Source of the DNA: AP-15 sp963703745 | GTDB lineage: Bacteria > Pseudomonadota > Alphaproteobacteria > ATCC43930 > CGMCC-115725 | Length of the DNA: 64,000 nucleotides | Direction: 5' to 3' | Assembly: GCA_963703745.1 (NCBI GenBank) | Contig: CAVPFL010000003.1 | Span: 744,001-808,000 of the forward strand | Shown: piece by piece, positions 26,225-35,205 of the stretch | Position numbering within the stretch: position 1 is the stretch's first letter | Layout: each line of letters starts with the position of its first letter | The notes under the pieces: generated by a model | What the model was told of the DNA's origin: nothing | Seen by the model: the letters and a program-made list of their open reading frames with translations, nothing else | Databases searched by the model: none | Position numbers and translations under genes: made by a program

Positions 26225-28717
26225 TTGGCCGTTACGGGACCATTGACGAGCTACCGTGAGGTAGAGCCGGGCAGGGGCGGTTCGCCCGCCGCCGAACCGG
26301 GGCGCCCGCTTCCGCCCGCCTTGCTCTACCGGCCCTGCGATCAGGCCGGGCTGCCGTTCGAGCTGGTCAGCGAGCTCGAAGATCTTCTGGAGCCGATCGG
26401 TCAGGACCGTGCGGTCGAGGCGGTTCAGTTCGCGGTCGCGATGCGCCGGAAAGGGTACAACGTCTATGCGCTCGGCGCCGGCGGCACCGGCAAGCACACC
26501 ATCGTCCGAGATCTGTTGCAGCGCCGCGCCGCGAGCTCGCCGACACCGCCCGACTGGTGCTACGTCAACAACTTCACCGACCCGCAGAAGCCGCACCGTC
26601 TGCAGCTCCCGCCGGGGCGCGGCCACGGATTGCGCGAGGCGATGAAACGGTTCGTCGAGGAGTTACGCGCCGCCTTGCCGGCGGCCTTCGAACGCGACGA
26701 CTACCGAGCCCGGCGCGACGTGATCGACCAGCAGTTCAAGCGGCGCAACGAGGGGGCCTTCGCCGAGCTGCAACGGCGGGGCGAGCCAAAAGGCATTACC
26801 ATGCTGCGCACGCCGATGGGGTTGGCGCTGGCGCCGCGGCGCGACGGTAAGGTGTTGACGCCCGAATTGTTCGAGGCGCTGCCGGAGGCGGAGCGCGAAC
26901 GCATTCAGAAGGATCTGGAGGAGGTGCAGGGCGAGCTCGAAGCGGTCATGCAGAAGGTGCCGCAATGGGAGCGCGAACATCGGGAGGCGGTGCGGGAACT
27001 CAACCGTAACACGACCGGTGCGGCGATTGCGCTGATGATGGACGAGCTGCGCGCCGGCTATTGCGACTTCCCCGATGTCGTGCAGCATCTCGACGCGGTC
27101 GAGCAGGACATCAAGGAGAACGCCGACGACTTTCTGACCCCAGCGCAACCGCCTCAGGGGACACCGACCCCGGCTCCGGTCGAGGCGGCCGTGACCGACA
27201 CCCGGTTCCGCCGCTACCAGGTCAATGTCATCGTCGACAATGGCGGCCAGCACGGCGCGCCGGTGATTTACGAGGACAATCCGACGCATCAGACACTGGT
27301 GGGGCGAGTAGAGTACATGGCTCGCCTCGGCACCCTCGTCACCGATTTCAATCTCTTGACGCCCGGAGCGCTCCACCGCGCCAATGGCGGCTATCTGATG
27401 CTCGACGCCCAACGGTTGCTCTCCGGGAATTTTGGCTGGGCGTCGCTGAAGCGCGCGCTCAATGCCGGAGAGATCCGCATCGAGACGCTGGAGCAGCTGC
27501 TGAGCACGGCAAGCACCATTTCGCTGCAGCCCGAGCCAATCCCGCTCGACGTCAAGATCGTGCTGCTCGGCCCGCCATTGCTGTATTACCTGCTCAGCGG
27601 AGCCGACGAGGACTTCCAAGAGCTGTTCAAGATCGCTGCCGATTTCGACGACCGGGTCGAGCGCACGCCGGAAACGACGTTGCTCTATGCGCGCTTCGTC
27701 GCCGGGGTGGTGCGCCGCGATAAGTTGTTGCCGCTCGACCGCGGCGCGGTCGCGCGCGTCATTGAGCGGGCCGCACGCTTGGTCGGCGACGCCGATCGGC
27801 TGTCCACCGGGTTGCGGGAGATCGTCGATCTTCTACAGGAGGCCGACCAGCTGGCGGCCGGCGCCGGCAAGACTACAGTCACGGCTGTCGAGGTGCAGGC
27901 GGCGATCGATGGGCAGTTCCGGCGTGGCGACCGGATCTATCGGCGCTTGCAGGAGGAGATCGGTCGCAGGACGATCCGCATCGAGACCGACGGCGAACAA
28001 ATCGGCCAGGTCAACGGGCTTTCGGTAATGACCCTCGGCGGTCTCTCGTTCGGCAATCCGAGCCGCATTACCGCCCGCATCCGGCTCGGACGCGGCGAGG
28101 TCGTCGACATCGAGCGCGAAGTCGAGCTCGGCGGTCCGTTGCATTCCAAGGGCGTCCTGATCCTGAGCGGCTTTCTCGGCGGGCGGTTTGGCAGCACCCG
28201 CCCGCTTTCGCTCAACGCCAGCCTCGTCTTTGAGCAATCCTATGGTGGGATCGATGGCGACAGCGCCTCCGCCGCCGAGCTTTTTGCCCTGCTGTCGGCG
28301 CTTGCCGAGGTGCCGATCAGTCAGTCTTTCGCGGTCACCGGCTCGGTCGATCAGCTCGGCCGGATCCAGGCGATCGGCGGTGTCAACGAGAAGATCGAAG
28401 GTTTCTTCGACGCGTGCGGGATTACCGGCTTTACCGGGCGGCAAGGCGTCATCATCCCCGCGAGCAACGTCAAGCACCTGATGCTGCGCCAGGATGTCGT
28501 CGCCGCGGCGAGCGAGGAGCGCTTCCGCATCATCCCGATCGAGACCGTCGATCAGGGTCTGGCGCTGCTTACCGGCCTTACGGCGGGCGAGCCCGATGCG
28601 CAGGGCGATTACCCGGAGGGCACCATCAACCATCGCATTGCAGTACGGCTCGACGCGTTTGCCGCCAAAGCCGCCGAGCTCGCGCGCAATACCGCTATCC
28701 CCCAGGCCCGCGCATGA
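26225..28717 (+). CDS. Lon-related ATP-dependent protease (LonB/YcbZ-like)
   Basis: The product is about 830 residues. An AAA-type module has Walker A GAGGTGKHTIV (about residue 70) but is split by a long coiled-coil insert (about 150-260). A second ATPase-like part (GALHRANGGYLMLDA) and a C-terminal Lon protease domain follow, with the Ser-Lys dyad in DGDSASAAE and GGVNEKIEGFF. This order is typical of the YcbZ/LonB-like group, distinct from classical LonA. It should degrade misfolded cytosolic proteins. TTG 26225 is chosen because GAGGG precedes it; the frame continues to a TTG at 26195. Its stop overlaps the next start by 4 nt (ATGA). Confidence 0.85.
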   Translation: MAVTGPLTSYREVEPGRGGSPAAEPGRPLPPALLYRPCDQAGLPFELVSELEDLLEPIGQDRAVEAVQFAVAMRRKGYNVYALGAGGTGKHTIVRDLLQRRAASSPTPPDWCYVNNFTDPQKPHRLQLPPGRGHGLREAMKRFVEELRAALPAAFERDDYRARRDVIDQQFKRRNEGAFAELQRRGEPKGITMLRTPMGLALAPRRDGKVLTPELFEALPEAERERIQKDLEEVQGELEAVMQKVPQWEREHREAVRELNRNTTGAAIALMMDELRAGYCDFPDVVQHLDAVEQDIKENADDFLTPAQPPQGTPTPAPVEAAVTDTRFRRYQVNVIVDNGGQHGAPVIYEDNPTHQTLVGRVEYMARLGTLVTDFNLLTPGALHRANGGYLMLDAQRLLSGNFGWASLKRALNAGEIRIETLEQLLSTASTISLQPEPIPLDVKIVLLGPPLLYYLLSGADEDFQELFKIAADFDDRVERTPETTLLYARFVAGVVRRDKLLPLDRGAVARVIERAARLVGDADRLSTGLREIVDLLQEADQLAAGAGKTTVTAVEVQAAIDGQFRRGDRIYRRLQEEIGRRTIRIETDGEQIGQVNGLSVMTLGGLSFGNPSRITARIRLGRGEVVDIEREVELGGPLHSKGVLILSGFLGGRFGSTRPLSLNASLVFEQSYGGIDGDSASAAELFALLSALAEVPISQSFAVTGSVDQLGRIQAIGGVNEKIEGFFDACGITGFTGRQGVIIPASNVKHLMLRQDVVAAASEERFRIIPIETVDQGLALLTGLTAGEPDAQGDYPEGTINHRIAVRLDAFAAKAAELARNTAIPQARA

Positions 28718-29535
28718 CACAAGAAATCAAGCGCGTCGTCGTCCCGCTCGACGCGGCGTCGGAAACCGGCACCGCGATCGACACCGCGGCGCGTCTGGCG
28801 GCGTGCTGGCAGGTGCTGCTCCACGGCATTTTCCTCGAGGACGAGGAACTGATCGGTCTGGCCGGTTTGCCGTTCGCGCGCCAGGTAACGGTGGGCGCCG
28901 CGCTCGAGCCATTGACCAAAGATCATGTCGAGGACTATTTCCGCGCCTTCGCCGAACGGGCGCGGCGCGAGCTTGCCGCGGCGGCCGACCGGCATGGTGT
29001 CAAGTGGTCGTTCGAGATCCTACGCGGCCCGTGCGCCGCCGACGCGCTCGGCGGCGAGTACGACTTTGTCGTCGCCGGCGCGGCGAGCCGGCCGGTCGGC
29101 GGCTATTTTCGGGTTGCGTCGCGCTGCTGGTCGTGGATTGCGATTGTCGCGCGGCCCTTTCTGTTGGCCAAGCGCGAGTGGGAGACTGGGGGATCGGTCT
29201 TTACCCTCTTGCGCCGTCGCGATCCGAAATCGGCGCGCGTAGTCGACATCGCCGCGCAAATCGCCGGCTTCCGCAGTGGCTCTCTGACCGTGGCTGCAGC
29301 CCCCGGTCTGGCCGGATCGGACGATTTCGCCGCGTGGGTTTCCGAGCTTCTCGAAGGGCATTCACTGGGGCTTCAGACCGAGCTCGCGGCGATCGAACCG
29401 GCCGCCCTGCGGCAACGAATCAACGAGCTCGATTGCCGGCTGTTGGTCCTCGAAGCGAGCGAGCAGGATGTGCCGCCGGACGAGCTGCGTGTGCTCGTCG
29501 AGCAGCTGGCCTGCGACGTTCTGATCATCCGCTGA
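28714..29535 (+). CDS. Usp-like (universal stress protein fold) protein coupled to the Lon-like protease
   Basis: The 273-residue protein begins IKRVVVPLDAASETGTAIDTAARLAACWQVLLHGIFLED, the first beta-alpha unit of a UspA fold. It continues with a helical segment (VEDYFRAFAERARRELAAAADRHG) and DFVVAGAASRP, where Usp proteins place the nucleotide-binding loop. The C-terminal half (about 160-273) looks like a degenerate second Usp module. It overlaps the protease gene by 4 nt, so the two are translationally coupled and may act together, for example as adaptor or sensor; that is inference. Confidence 0.6.
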   Translation: MTQEIKRVVVPLDAASETGTAIDTAARLAACWQVLLHGIFLEDEELIGLAGLPFARQVTVGAALEPLTKDHVEDYFRAFAERARRELAAAADRHGVKWSFEILRGPCAADALGGEYDFVVAGAASRPVGGYFRVASRCWSWIAIVARPFLLAKREWETGGSVFTLLRRRDPKSARVVDIAAQIAGFRSGSLTVAAAPGLAGSDDFAAWVSELLEGHSLGLQTELAAIEPAALRQRINELDCRLLVLEASEQDVPPDELRVLVEQLACDVLIIR

Positions 29536-29558
29536 AAATGGAAGCTCCGCGTCGGGTG

Positions 29559-29729
29559 CTACGCGGGGTCCCGCCAATCGGTCGTAACGACCCGGACGTA
29601 AATTAATGCGGCGAGCGTGATGCATTCCTCGACGTCTATCTGACTCTTGCCGCTGTCCCGAGCAGCGATCAGCGTGGCTGCGGCCTGCACGCAGGCGGCC
29701 TTCATAGCGGGTTTTTCTTCGGCGGTCAT
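29559..29729 (-). CDS. Small hypothetical protein (56 residues)
   Basis: A minus-strand frame from ATG 29729 encodes a 56-residue helical protein starting MTAEEKPAMKAACVQAAATL and including ARDSGKSQIDVEECITLAAL. AGGAG lies 9 nt before the ATG. Its composition and ribosome site suggest a real gene too short for usual cut-offs. It converges with the Usp-like gene. Function unknown. Confidence 0.5.
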   Translation of the reverse strand: MTAEEKPAMKAACVQAAATLIAARDSGKSQIDVEECITLAALIYVRVVTTDWRDPA

Positions 29730-30012
29730 GAGGCAGATCTCCTATATCGTCTCAACAAGAAACCGAGCGCGCTAGTTCCCTCGTGATACGGGAGAGGGGT
29801 TGCTTAATGGTTACCAAAGCGGTCGGTCAGCCAGATCGGAAAGCTTTGGGCGACGCGCTGTGAGCTCGTTCGCTCGATCGTTTCAGAATTTGTTAGCAGC
29901 TATCTCGGAACATTGCTCACCGAGGCTCTTTAGGCGGGGAAGGTAAGGGTTCGGCACCAACCAGGGTTGGGCGGTGTTGATCGTTACGACGCCAAAGTGC
30001 TCCACGTTCCTC

Positions 30013-30213
30013 ATGGACCAAGTGCGCGTCATGAAAACCGCAACCGATCGCGCCGCCGAGGCGATAGAAGCGGCAGAGATAATGTTTGCCGAGGAGATGG
30101 GCACCACGCTGGACCTGAGCCCGGCCGCAAAAGTGGCGCTGATTTCAAAGATCGCCGCTGTGATCGAGGCCGCAGTAGCCGAAGAGCGAAAGAAGCTCGT
30201 ATACCCGGAATGA
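30013..30213 (+). CDS. Small hypothetical helical protein
   Basis: About 66 residues if started at ATG 30013; starts at 29974 and 30031 are equally open and none has a good ribosome site. The core (TATDRAAEAIEAAEIMFAEE and LSPAAKVALISKIAAVIEAA) is two amphipathic helices. Unknown family. It lies between the Usp-like region and the convergent ABC transporter genes. Confidence 0.4.
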   Translation: MDQVRVMKTATDRAAEAIEAAEIMFAEEMGTTLDLSPAAKVALISKIAAVIEAAVAEERKKLVYPE

Positions 30214-30266
30214 GATGCGCGGGATCGCTGGGCGAAAATCGGAAGCGCGTTGAAAATGCCGATCGA

Positions 30267-31067
30267 TCAGCCGGTGGATCGCGGCGTCCCCGCGTGATGA
30301 AAGCGGCTGAGGAAGGCGCGGGTCCGCGGATTGGCCGGGCGCACCAACACCTCGTCGGCCGGCCCGTGTTCGGCGATCATTCCGGCGTCCATGAACAGGA
30401 CATGGTCGGCGATGTCGCGGGCGAAAGCGACCTCGTGCGTCACGACGATCATCGTGGTGCCGTCTTCGCCGAGCTGCCGCATGACCGCGAGTACCTCGCC
30501 GACCAATTCGGGATCGAGTGCGGAGGTGACCTCGTCGAACAGCATCACCTCGGGCGACATGGCGAGCGCCCGGGCGATGGCGACGCGTTGCGCCTGCCCG
30601 CCCGAGAGCTGGGCCGGGTAGCTCTGCTCCTTGCCGGCGAGACCGACTTTGGCGAGGAGGCCGCGCGCCAGGTCTGCCGCGGCGCGGCGGTCCATGCGTT
30701 TGACCGTGACCGGGCCCTCCATGACGTTCTGCAGCGCCGTCATGTGCGGGAACAGCTCAAAATGCTGGAACACCATGCCGATGCGCGAGCGATACGCGGC
30801 GAGCCGGCGGCCGGCCAGCGCCTTTCCGCTGCCGCCGAAGCTGATCTCTTGCGCGCCGACGCGAATGGTCCCCGAGGTCGGCTCCTCGAGCAGATGGACG
30901 CAGCGCAGTAAGGTCGATTTGCCGCACCCGCTCGGCCCGATCAGCACCACCACCTCGCCCCTGGCGACGCCGAGGGAAACGCCGCGCACAGCCGGAACCG
31001 AGCCGTAATTCTTGACCAGGTCGGTGACCTCGATCATCGGGCGGTGCCGGTCGTCGTCATTGGTCAA
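30267..31067 (-). CDS. Polar amino-acid ABC transporter ATPase (GlnQ/HisP type)
   Basis: The product is up to 266 residues: Walker A GPSGCGKST (about residue 44), Q-loop VFQHFELFPHMTALQNV, signature LSGGQAQR, Walker B VMLFDEVTSALD and switch His VVTHE. The pattern is that of the polar amino-acid subfamily. The frame starts at a TTG overlapping the permease stop by 11 nt; an internal ATG at 31037 is the alternative. With the permease upstream and the binding-protein gene beyond, it forms a one-permease importer operon on the minus strand. Confidence 0.9.
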   Translation of the reverse strand: MTNDDDRHRPMIEVTDLVKNYGSVPAVRGVSLGVARGEVVVLIGPSGCGKSTLLRCVHLLEEPTSGTIRVGAQEISFGGSGKALAGRRLAAYRSRIGMVFQHFELFPHMTALQNVMEGPVTVKRMDRRAAADLARGLLAKVGLAGKEQSYPAQLSGGQAQRVAIARALAMSPEVMLFDEVTSALDPELVGEVLAVMRQLGEDGTTMIVVTHEVAFARDIADHVLFMDAGMIAEHGPADEVLVRPANPRTRAFLSRFHHAGTPRSTG

Positions 31068-31716
31068 CCCGCGTCTCCAGCCTTTTCGCGAACAAGGTCA
31101 GCGGATACAGCATGATGAAATAGATGGCCGCCGCGGTCGTGTAGACCTCGAGGGGGCGATAGGTCTCGGCGGTGATGATCGAGCTCGTATACATCAGGTC
31201 GGGCACCGCCACGACGTAGAGAAGTGCTGTGTTCTTCAGCTGGGTGATCGATTGGTTGACGAGCGGCGGAACCATCCGGCGCACGGCCTGCGGCAGTACT
31301 ATCCGACGCATCAGCCGGGCATAGGTCATGCCGAGCGCGCGGCCGGCCTGCCACTGGCCGCGGCCGATCGACATCACACCGGCACGGAAGATTTCGGTGC
31401 AGAACGCGCCCATGTAGAGCGTGAGACCCAGCCCCGCCGCGAGCCAGGCCGGCAATGAGAAATTCAGCAGGATCGGCAGAGCGTAGTAAAACCATACGAT
31501 CTGTATCAGCAGCGGCGTGCAGCGGAAGATTTCGACATAGCCTTCGAGCGGCAGGGTGATCCAGCGCTTTTGGCCGAGCAATGCCAGGCCGCAGAAGACG
31601 CCGATGACGATGCCGCCCGCGACCGTCGCCACCGAATAGAGGAGGGTTATGCCGATCCCGTGCCACCAGCGGTTGGTGTCAGCGAGGACCATCGCCAGGT
31701 CCCAGTGATAATGCAT
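31057..31716 (-). CDS. Polar amino-acid ABC transporter permease (HisM type)
   Basis: The 219-residue membrane protein has about five membrane segments and the EAA loop GQWQAGRALGMTYARLMRRIVLPQAVRR (about residues 125-152) that docks on the ATPase. ITLLYSVATVAGGIVIG and EIFRCTPLLIQI fit the His/Glu/Gln/Arg/opine TM family. It probably forms a homodimer, as only one permease gene is present. Between it and the binding-protein gene lies a REP-like palindrome that may stabilise or split the transcript. Confidence 0.9.
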   Translation of the reverse strand: MHYHWDLAMVLADTNRWWHGIGITLLYSVATVAGGIVIGVFCGLALLGQKRWITLPLEGYVEIFRCTPLLIQIVWFYYALPILLNFSLPAWLAAGLGLTLYMGAFCTEIFRAGVMSIGRGQWQAGRALGMTYARLMRRIVLPQAVRRMVPPLVNQSITQLKNTALLYVVAVPDLMYTSSIITAETYRPLEVYTTAAAIYFIMLYPLTLFAKRLETRVDQ

Positions 31717-31798
31717 TTGGCGTGTCCTTCAGCGCAGAAACCCGCCGCTCTGAGCGCAGGCGCATCTCGTCTAACACCCGTGGTGGTGGCGGTACCAC

Positions 31799-31869
31799 CC
31801 GCCCCGTCACACCGGCGAAGGCCGGTGCCCATCGCGGAAATAGATCCCGGCCTTCGCCGGGATGACGGA
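31799..31869. repeat. REP/BIME-like double palindrome
   Basis: Two hairpins: ACCGGCGAAGGCCGGT (near 31810) and TCCCGGCCTTCGCCGGGA (near 31850), separated by CATCGCGGAAATAGA, with CGTCA at the outer edges in inverted orientation. This dispersed element type is common in alphaproteobacterial intergenic DNA. It lies inside the ABC operon. Confidence 0.7.
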
Positions 31870-31930
31870 GAGCGCGGCCGATTTTCTCCTGTGGTGGTGC
31901 GTCCTCCCGGCGCCATTTTTCGTCGGACAT

Positions 31931-32750
31931 TCAAAACCGGACGTTCTCCGGAATGTTCGTCGCGCCGGCGCTGTCGAGATACTTCTTGATCCGGGCCTCC
32001 GTGTAACCGAGCAGATTGTTCCACTCGGCCCAGGCCTGCAGAAACTTTTGCAGGGTGTTGTTGTCTTCGCGCCGCAAGCCGACGTAGGAGGGAAGATAGA
32101 CGGTCGGCGTCGGCAGCACGAAGTCGCCGAGATCCGGGTTGCGGTTCTTGGCGACGAGCGCCCCGAAGACGGCGGTGACCATCGCATCGGCGCGTCCCGA
32201 GGTGACGGCGAGCGCGATCGAGGCGACGTCGGTCAACTCGACGCGGGTCGCTTTTGGCGCCACCTTCTGCAGAATGACGACATCGGCCGAGCCGAGCATC
32301 GCCGCGACCTTGACTTCCGGCTTGTTGTAATCCTCCCAGGTGGTGGCCTTGAACCCCGTGTGGTTGACTGCGTACCAGTAGAGATTGTAGGCGGGACCGG
32401 CGAAGTCGATCACCAATGCCCGTTTCGGCGTCGCCTGCAGCCCGAACTGCAGGTCGGTTTTGTTGGACTGCAGGTCGAGGACGCACGTCGCCCAAGTCGT
32501 CTCCACGGGAACGGCTTCGACACCCATCTCCTTGGCGATGTCCTCGACCATCTCGACCAAGAACCCCGTCCACTTGCCGGTCGTCTTGTCGCGATACCAA
32601 TTGGGCGGGTAGTCGATCGCCCCGTATCGGAGCTGGCCGGTGCGTTTGATCTGATCCCAGGTCGACTTCTGCGGCGGCGGGCACCGCCGCCAGCATTAGA
32701 GCGGCCGCGATCGCGGTGAAGAGCGACACCAACGACAATTTGGCTCGCAT
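31931..32750 (-). pseudogene. Periplasmic amino-acid-binding protein gene with a frameshift
   Basis: The gene starts at 32750 with a good signal peptide (MRAKLSLVSLFTAIAAALML...AAAEVD). After about 30 codons the homologous frame continues one base out of register (TWDQIKRTGQLRYGAIDYPP, then WTGFLVEMVEDIAKEMGVEA) to the stop at 31931. The body is a type 3 solute-binding protein (PF00497-like; ALVIDFAGPAY, GRADAMVT). The shift lies near 32672-32680 (GAAGTCGACCTGGGATC region). As read, export and function are lost unless the shift is a sequencing error. It completes the importer with the permease and ATPase downstream. Confidence 0.8.
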
Positions 32751-32889
32751 ATACCTCTCCCGTCTCTGATGGGTTTCTTTCGAAGCCCCGCCTTCCTAAA
32801 GAGCATCGTATCCTTCGGCACGAACGCTGCAAGAATCCTGCCGTAGACACGATCGACGACGCGGAGGATCATCGCGACCGTGGGGGCGG

Positions 32890-33039
32890 AGTTGGGGCGA
32901 GGAAGGGACCGCGAGGACGGTCTATGTGGATCGCAGGCAGCGGCTGCAGATGCCGGTCTACGACATCTACAGCTTCGTCACCTGGTTCCATGCCGGCTTG
33001 AGCCCGCGCGGCTTTGACCTGCCCGGCTATCCTCTGTAG
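32890..33039 (+). pseudogene. Unidentified C-terminal coding remnant
   Basis: A frame ending in TAG at 33037-33039 reads RTVYVDRRQRLQMPVYDIYS followed by FVTWFHAGLSPRGFDLPGYP, which has the composition of a conserved protein tail. It has no start, ribosome site or upstream continuation. I cannot name the family. The rest of 32751-33318 holds nothing I can support. Confidence 0.3.
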
Positions 33040-33318
33040 CCCCCCTTGAAGGCGCATTACCAAGCCCGCGCCCGATGACGTTCATGTATGAGAGACGAGC
33101 AGAGCCTTTTAATTAGCCTCGAAATCGTGCTCCGGGTTTCAGCATCCGTTGCAGCTCGCACCGGTCGGGACGCGCTCCGCTCGCCGTCGGCGCTCGAGGT
33201 CCGAGCGGCCCAGTGTGACGGGAGGAGCGGCGAATACGGCGAGACTCCCGCGTCGATCGCGTATAATGGTCGCGCGGAGCTTAACGTCACCGAGACAGCG
33301 AACAGGAGGGCTCACACT

Positions 33319-33928
33319 ATGAGACGAATGGCGATTGCCAACCGTGCTTGTCGCGTTGTTTGCCATCCCGGTGCTGGCGCAAAATACGCCGCAGGGCACG
33401 CCGACCCGGGTGCGCGGGGTGGTCGATAAGCTCGATGGGCAGACACTCGCGGTGAAGTCGCGCGCGGGGGAGGTTATAACGATTGCGCTCGCGCCGGATG
33501 TCGCGATCGAAACCCTCGTGAAGAAAACCCTCGCCGACATCAAACCCGGCGACTTCGTGGCCTCGACCGGGATCAAAGACAAGGACGGTAAGATTCACGC
33601 GATCGAGGTCCGCATCTTTCCCAAAGCGACGCCCGACGGCGGTAGGCAATTCGCATGGGATCTGGGGCCGGACAGCGTGATGACCAACGCCACCGTCGGC
33701 ACCGTGACCAAGGCCCCGGAGGGCACGGTCTTGCATGTCACTTTCAAGGGCGGCGAATCGGAGTATAGCGTCGGTCCGGACGTTCCGGTGCTCGCCAACG
33801 CGCCCGGCGATACAAGCCTGTTGAAGCCAGGCGCGGCTGTCTTCGTCATCGCGCTGAAAAAGCCGGATGGCAGCTTGACGTCGGCTCGGCTCTACGCGGA
33901 GAAGGACGGGATCAAGCCGCCGATGTGA
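33319..33928 (+). pseudogene. Exported DUF5666-like protein with 5' frameshift
   Basis: AGGAGG stands 8 nt before ATG 33319, but that frame is not the one that codes the signal peptide core LPTVLVALFAIPVLAQ (from 33335), which is one base out of register. After the signal the frame is intact to 33928: a beta-rich protein (TRVRGVVDKLDGQTLAVKSR, later IKPGDFVASTGI) of DUF5666-like OB type. Either a single-base indel in the first five codons breaks it, or a TTG at 33335 is used with poor spacing. Function unknown. Confidence 0.6.
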
Positions 33929-34055
33929 GGCAATGGCCGAATATGGCGCGATGAAATGGAGAGCATAAGACGCCCGACCATCGAGCCGTTTCAACATCTG
34001 GTATGCTCAAGCCTTTATAGCGCGACCCGGAACGTCCAATGAAATGTCGGCGTAA

Positions 34056-34215
34056 GGTAGAAATGTCATCCGGCGCGCAAAGTAGAGATGACACCCGGTG
34101 ACGGCAGATACGACCAGCGCGACGCGGCATTACAGCCACCAAGGCGCACCTCCCGGGACCCCAGAGCCGGGGGGAATGTCACCTCAACTTTGCACAGGGG
34201 TGTCATCTCTATACT
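34056..34215. mobile_element. MITE-like element bounded by AGTAGAGATGACACCC inverted repeats
   Basis: AGTAGAGATGACACCC (34081-34096) and its inverse GGGTGTCATCTCTATACT (34198-34215, with a 2-base insertion) flank about 100 bp without a gene. A related GGTAGAAATGTCATCC lies just outside at 34056-34071. Similar direct repeats appear at 38441-38481. Such spaced TAGARATGTCA boxes resemble transposase-binding subterminal repeats of IS21-type elements (from memory). The structure could be two fused IS ends with the middle deleted. Confidence 0.5.
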
Positions 34216-34256
34216 GCGCTTGCACAAAAGAGTCCGATGACTGCGATTCTGGAAAA

Positions 34257-34970
34257 TCACTGCGGACGGACGGGGGGCGTTATTCCTGCCAGTCTCAACA
34301 ATACGTCTTGCAGGCTTGCAGGGACGGGATTGGCTAGGCTAAGGGCTTGAGCGTCGGGCATGAACAAACGATCAAGCTGAATTTCGGGTTGTATCGGGAA
34401 TTGTCTGTCGTTATTAAGCCCGTCCAATGCTTGCGCTAAATTCGATGCCATTATCTGAAGACGCGCAGCCACGCTTCGATTAGTTACGTTTACCGTCGGC
34501 CGGCCGGCGAGAGTTTCTTTGGCTTGCTCGTTTAGTTCCAGCAAATTCGCGTAGAAGCCGATGAGCGCCATCGGAAGCCATGGCTCGCGCAGTAGCCCGA
34601 TCTTCCCGATATTTGTCCTGTAATATAAAGGGTCTTGCAGGACCGGCCATTGCGCTATCACGGGCTCATTTGGGGACGCGTGCGCTCGTCTGTTGTAAAT
34701 CGATGCAGCCTCAATGACACCGCGCGAATACACTAGTAGCTCGGCGCTGAGGCCCGCCTCGATTGTCGATAGTTCACTTTGGCGTCGACTCCTCTCAATG
34801 CGTTCCTCACCCTCCCGTCAACTCTTTTCGATGTTCTCAGCCGCCCGGATTTGTCGCTGAACGCTGCGCCACGCGATGATTGCGGCAATGATGACGAAGA
34901 GTCCGGCGAGGAAGGTGGCTATAGCACCTAGGAACGTCGCGAAGCCCTCAGGTATGTCTATTAACTTCAA
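34257..34970 (-). pseudogene. Membrane-anchored hypothetical protein interrupted by an in-frame TGA
   Basis: A TTG at 34970 with GGAGG 9 nt upstream opens a frame coding one membrane helix (FATFLGAIATFLAGLFVIIA) and a basic helical stretch ending IRAAENIEKS. A TGA follows at 34818-34820, then the same frame continues with REGEERIERSRRQSELSTIE and a soluble domain (ELLVYSRGVIEAASIYNRRA, NIGKIGLLREPWLPMALIG) to 34257. The two parts read as one 238-codon gene of a type often seen in genomic islands. An Arg codon CGA mutated to TGA is the simplest explanation. Function unknown. Confidence 0.65.
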
Positions 34971-35205
34971 GGTCTCGCGCCTCCGCACCTGAAGCGTGTT
35001 GCGGGTCCGGCGTCTGTGAAAGTCGCATAAGATGCCTTGTACTAAACCGCTCCGCGGTAGTTCCGTGAATTAAACGACGTTGTTCCGATCGGAGGTTGTT
35101 CGGTTGGAGTTAAACGTTCGTCCGCTTCCTCTGGTCTGACAGCCCCGCTGCGAGACGATGCGCCGGCGCCACGTAGCGCCGCTCATCTCGCAGAGGAGTT
35201 TGGTG

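Noticed and set aside
34818..34820. TGA as a selenocysteine codon
   Set aside because: The position is in a charged helical linker, no Cys homologue is expected there, and no SECIS-like hairpin follows within about 30 nt that I can see. A nonsense change of CGA is simpler.
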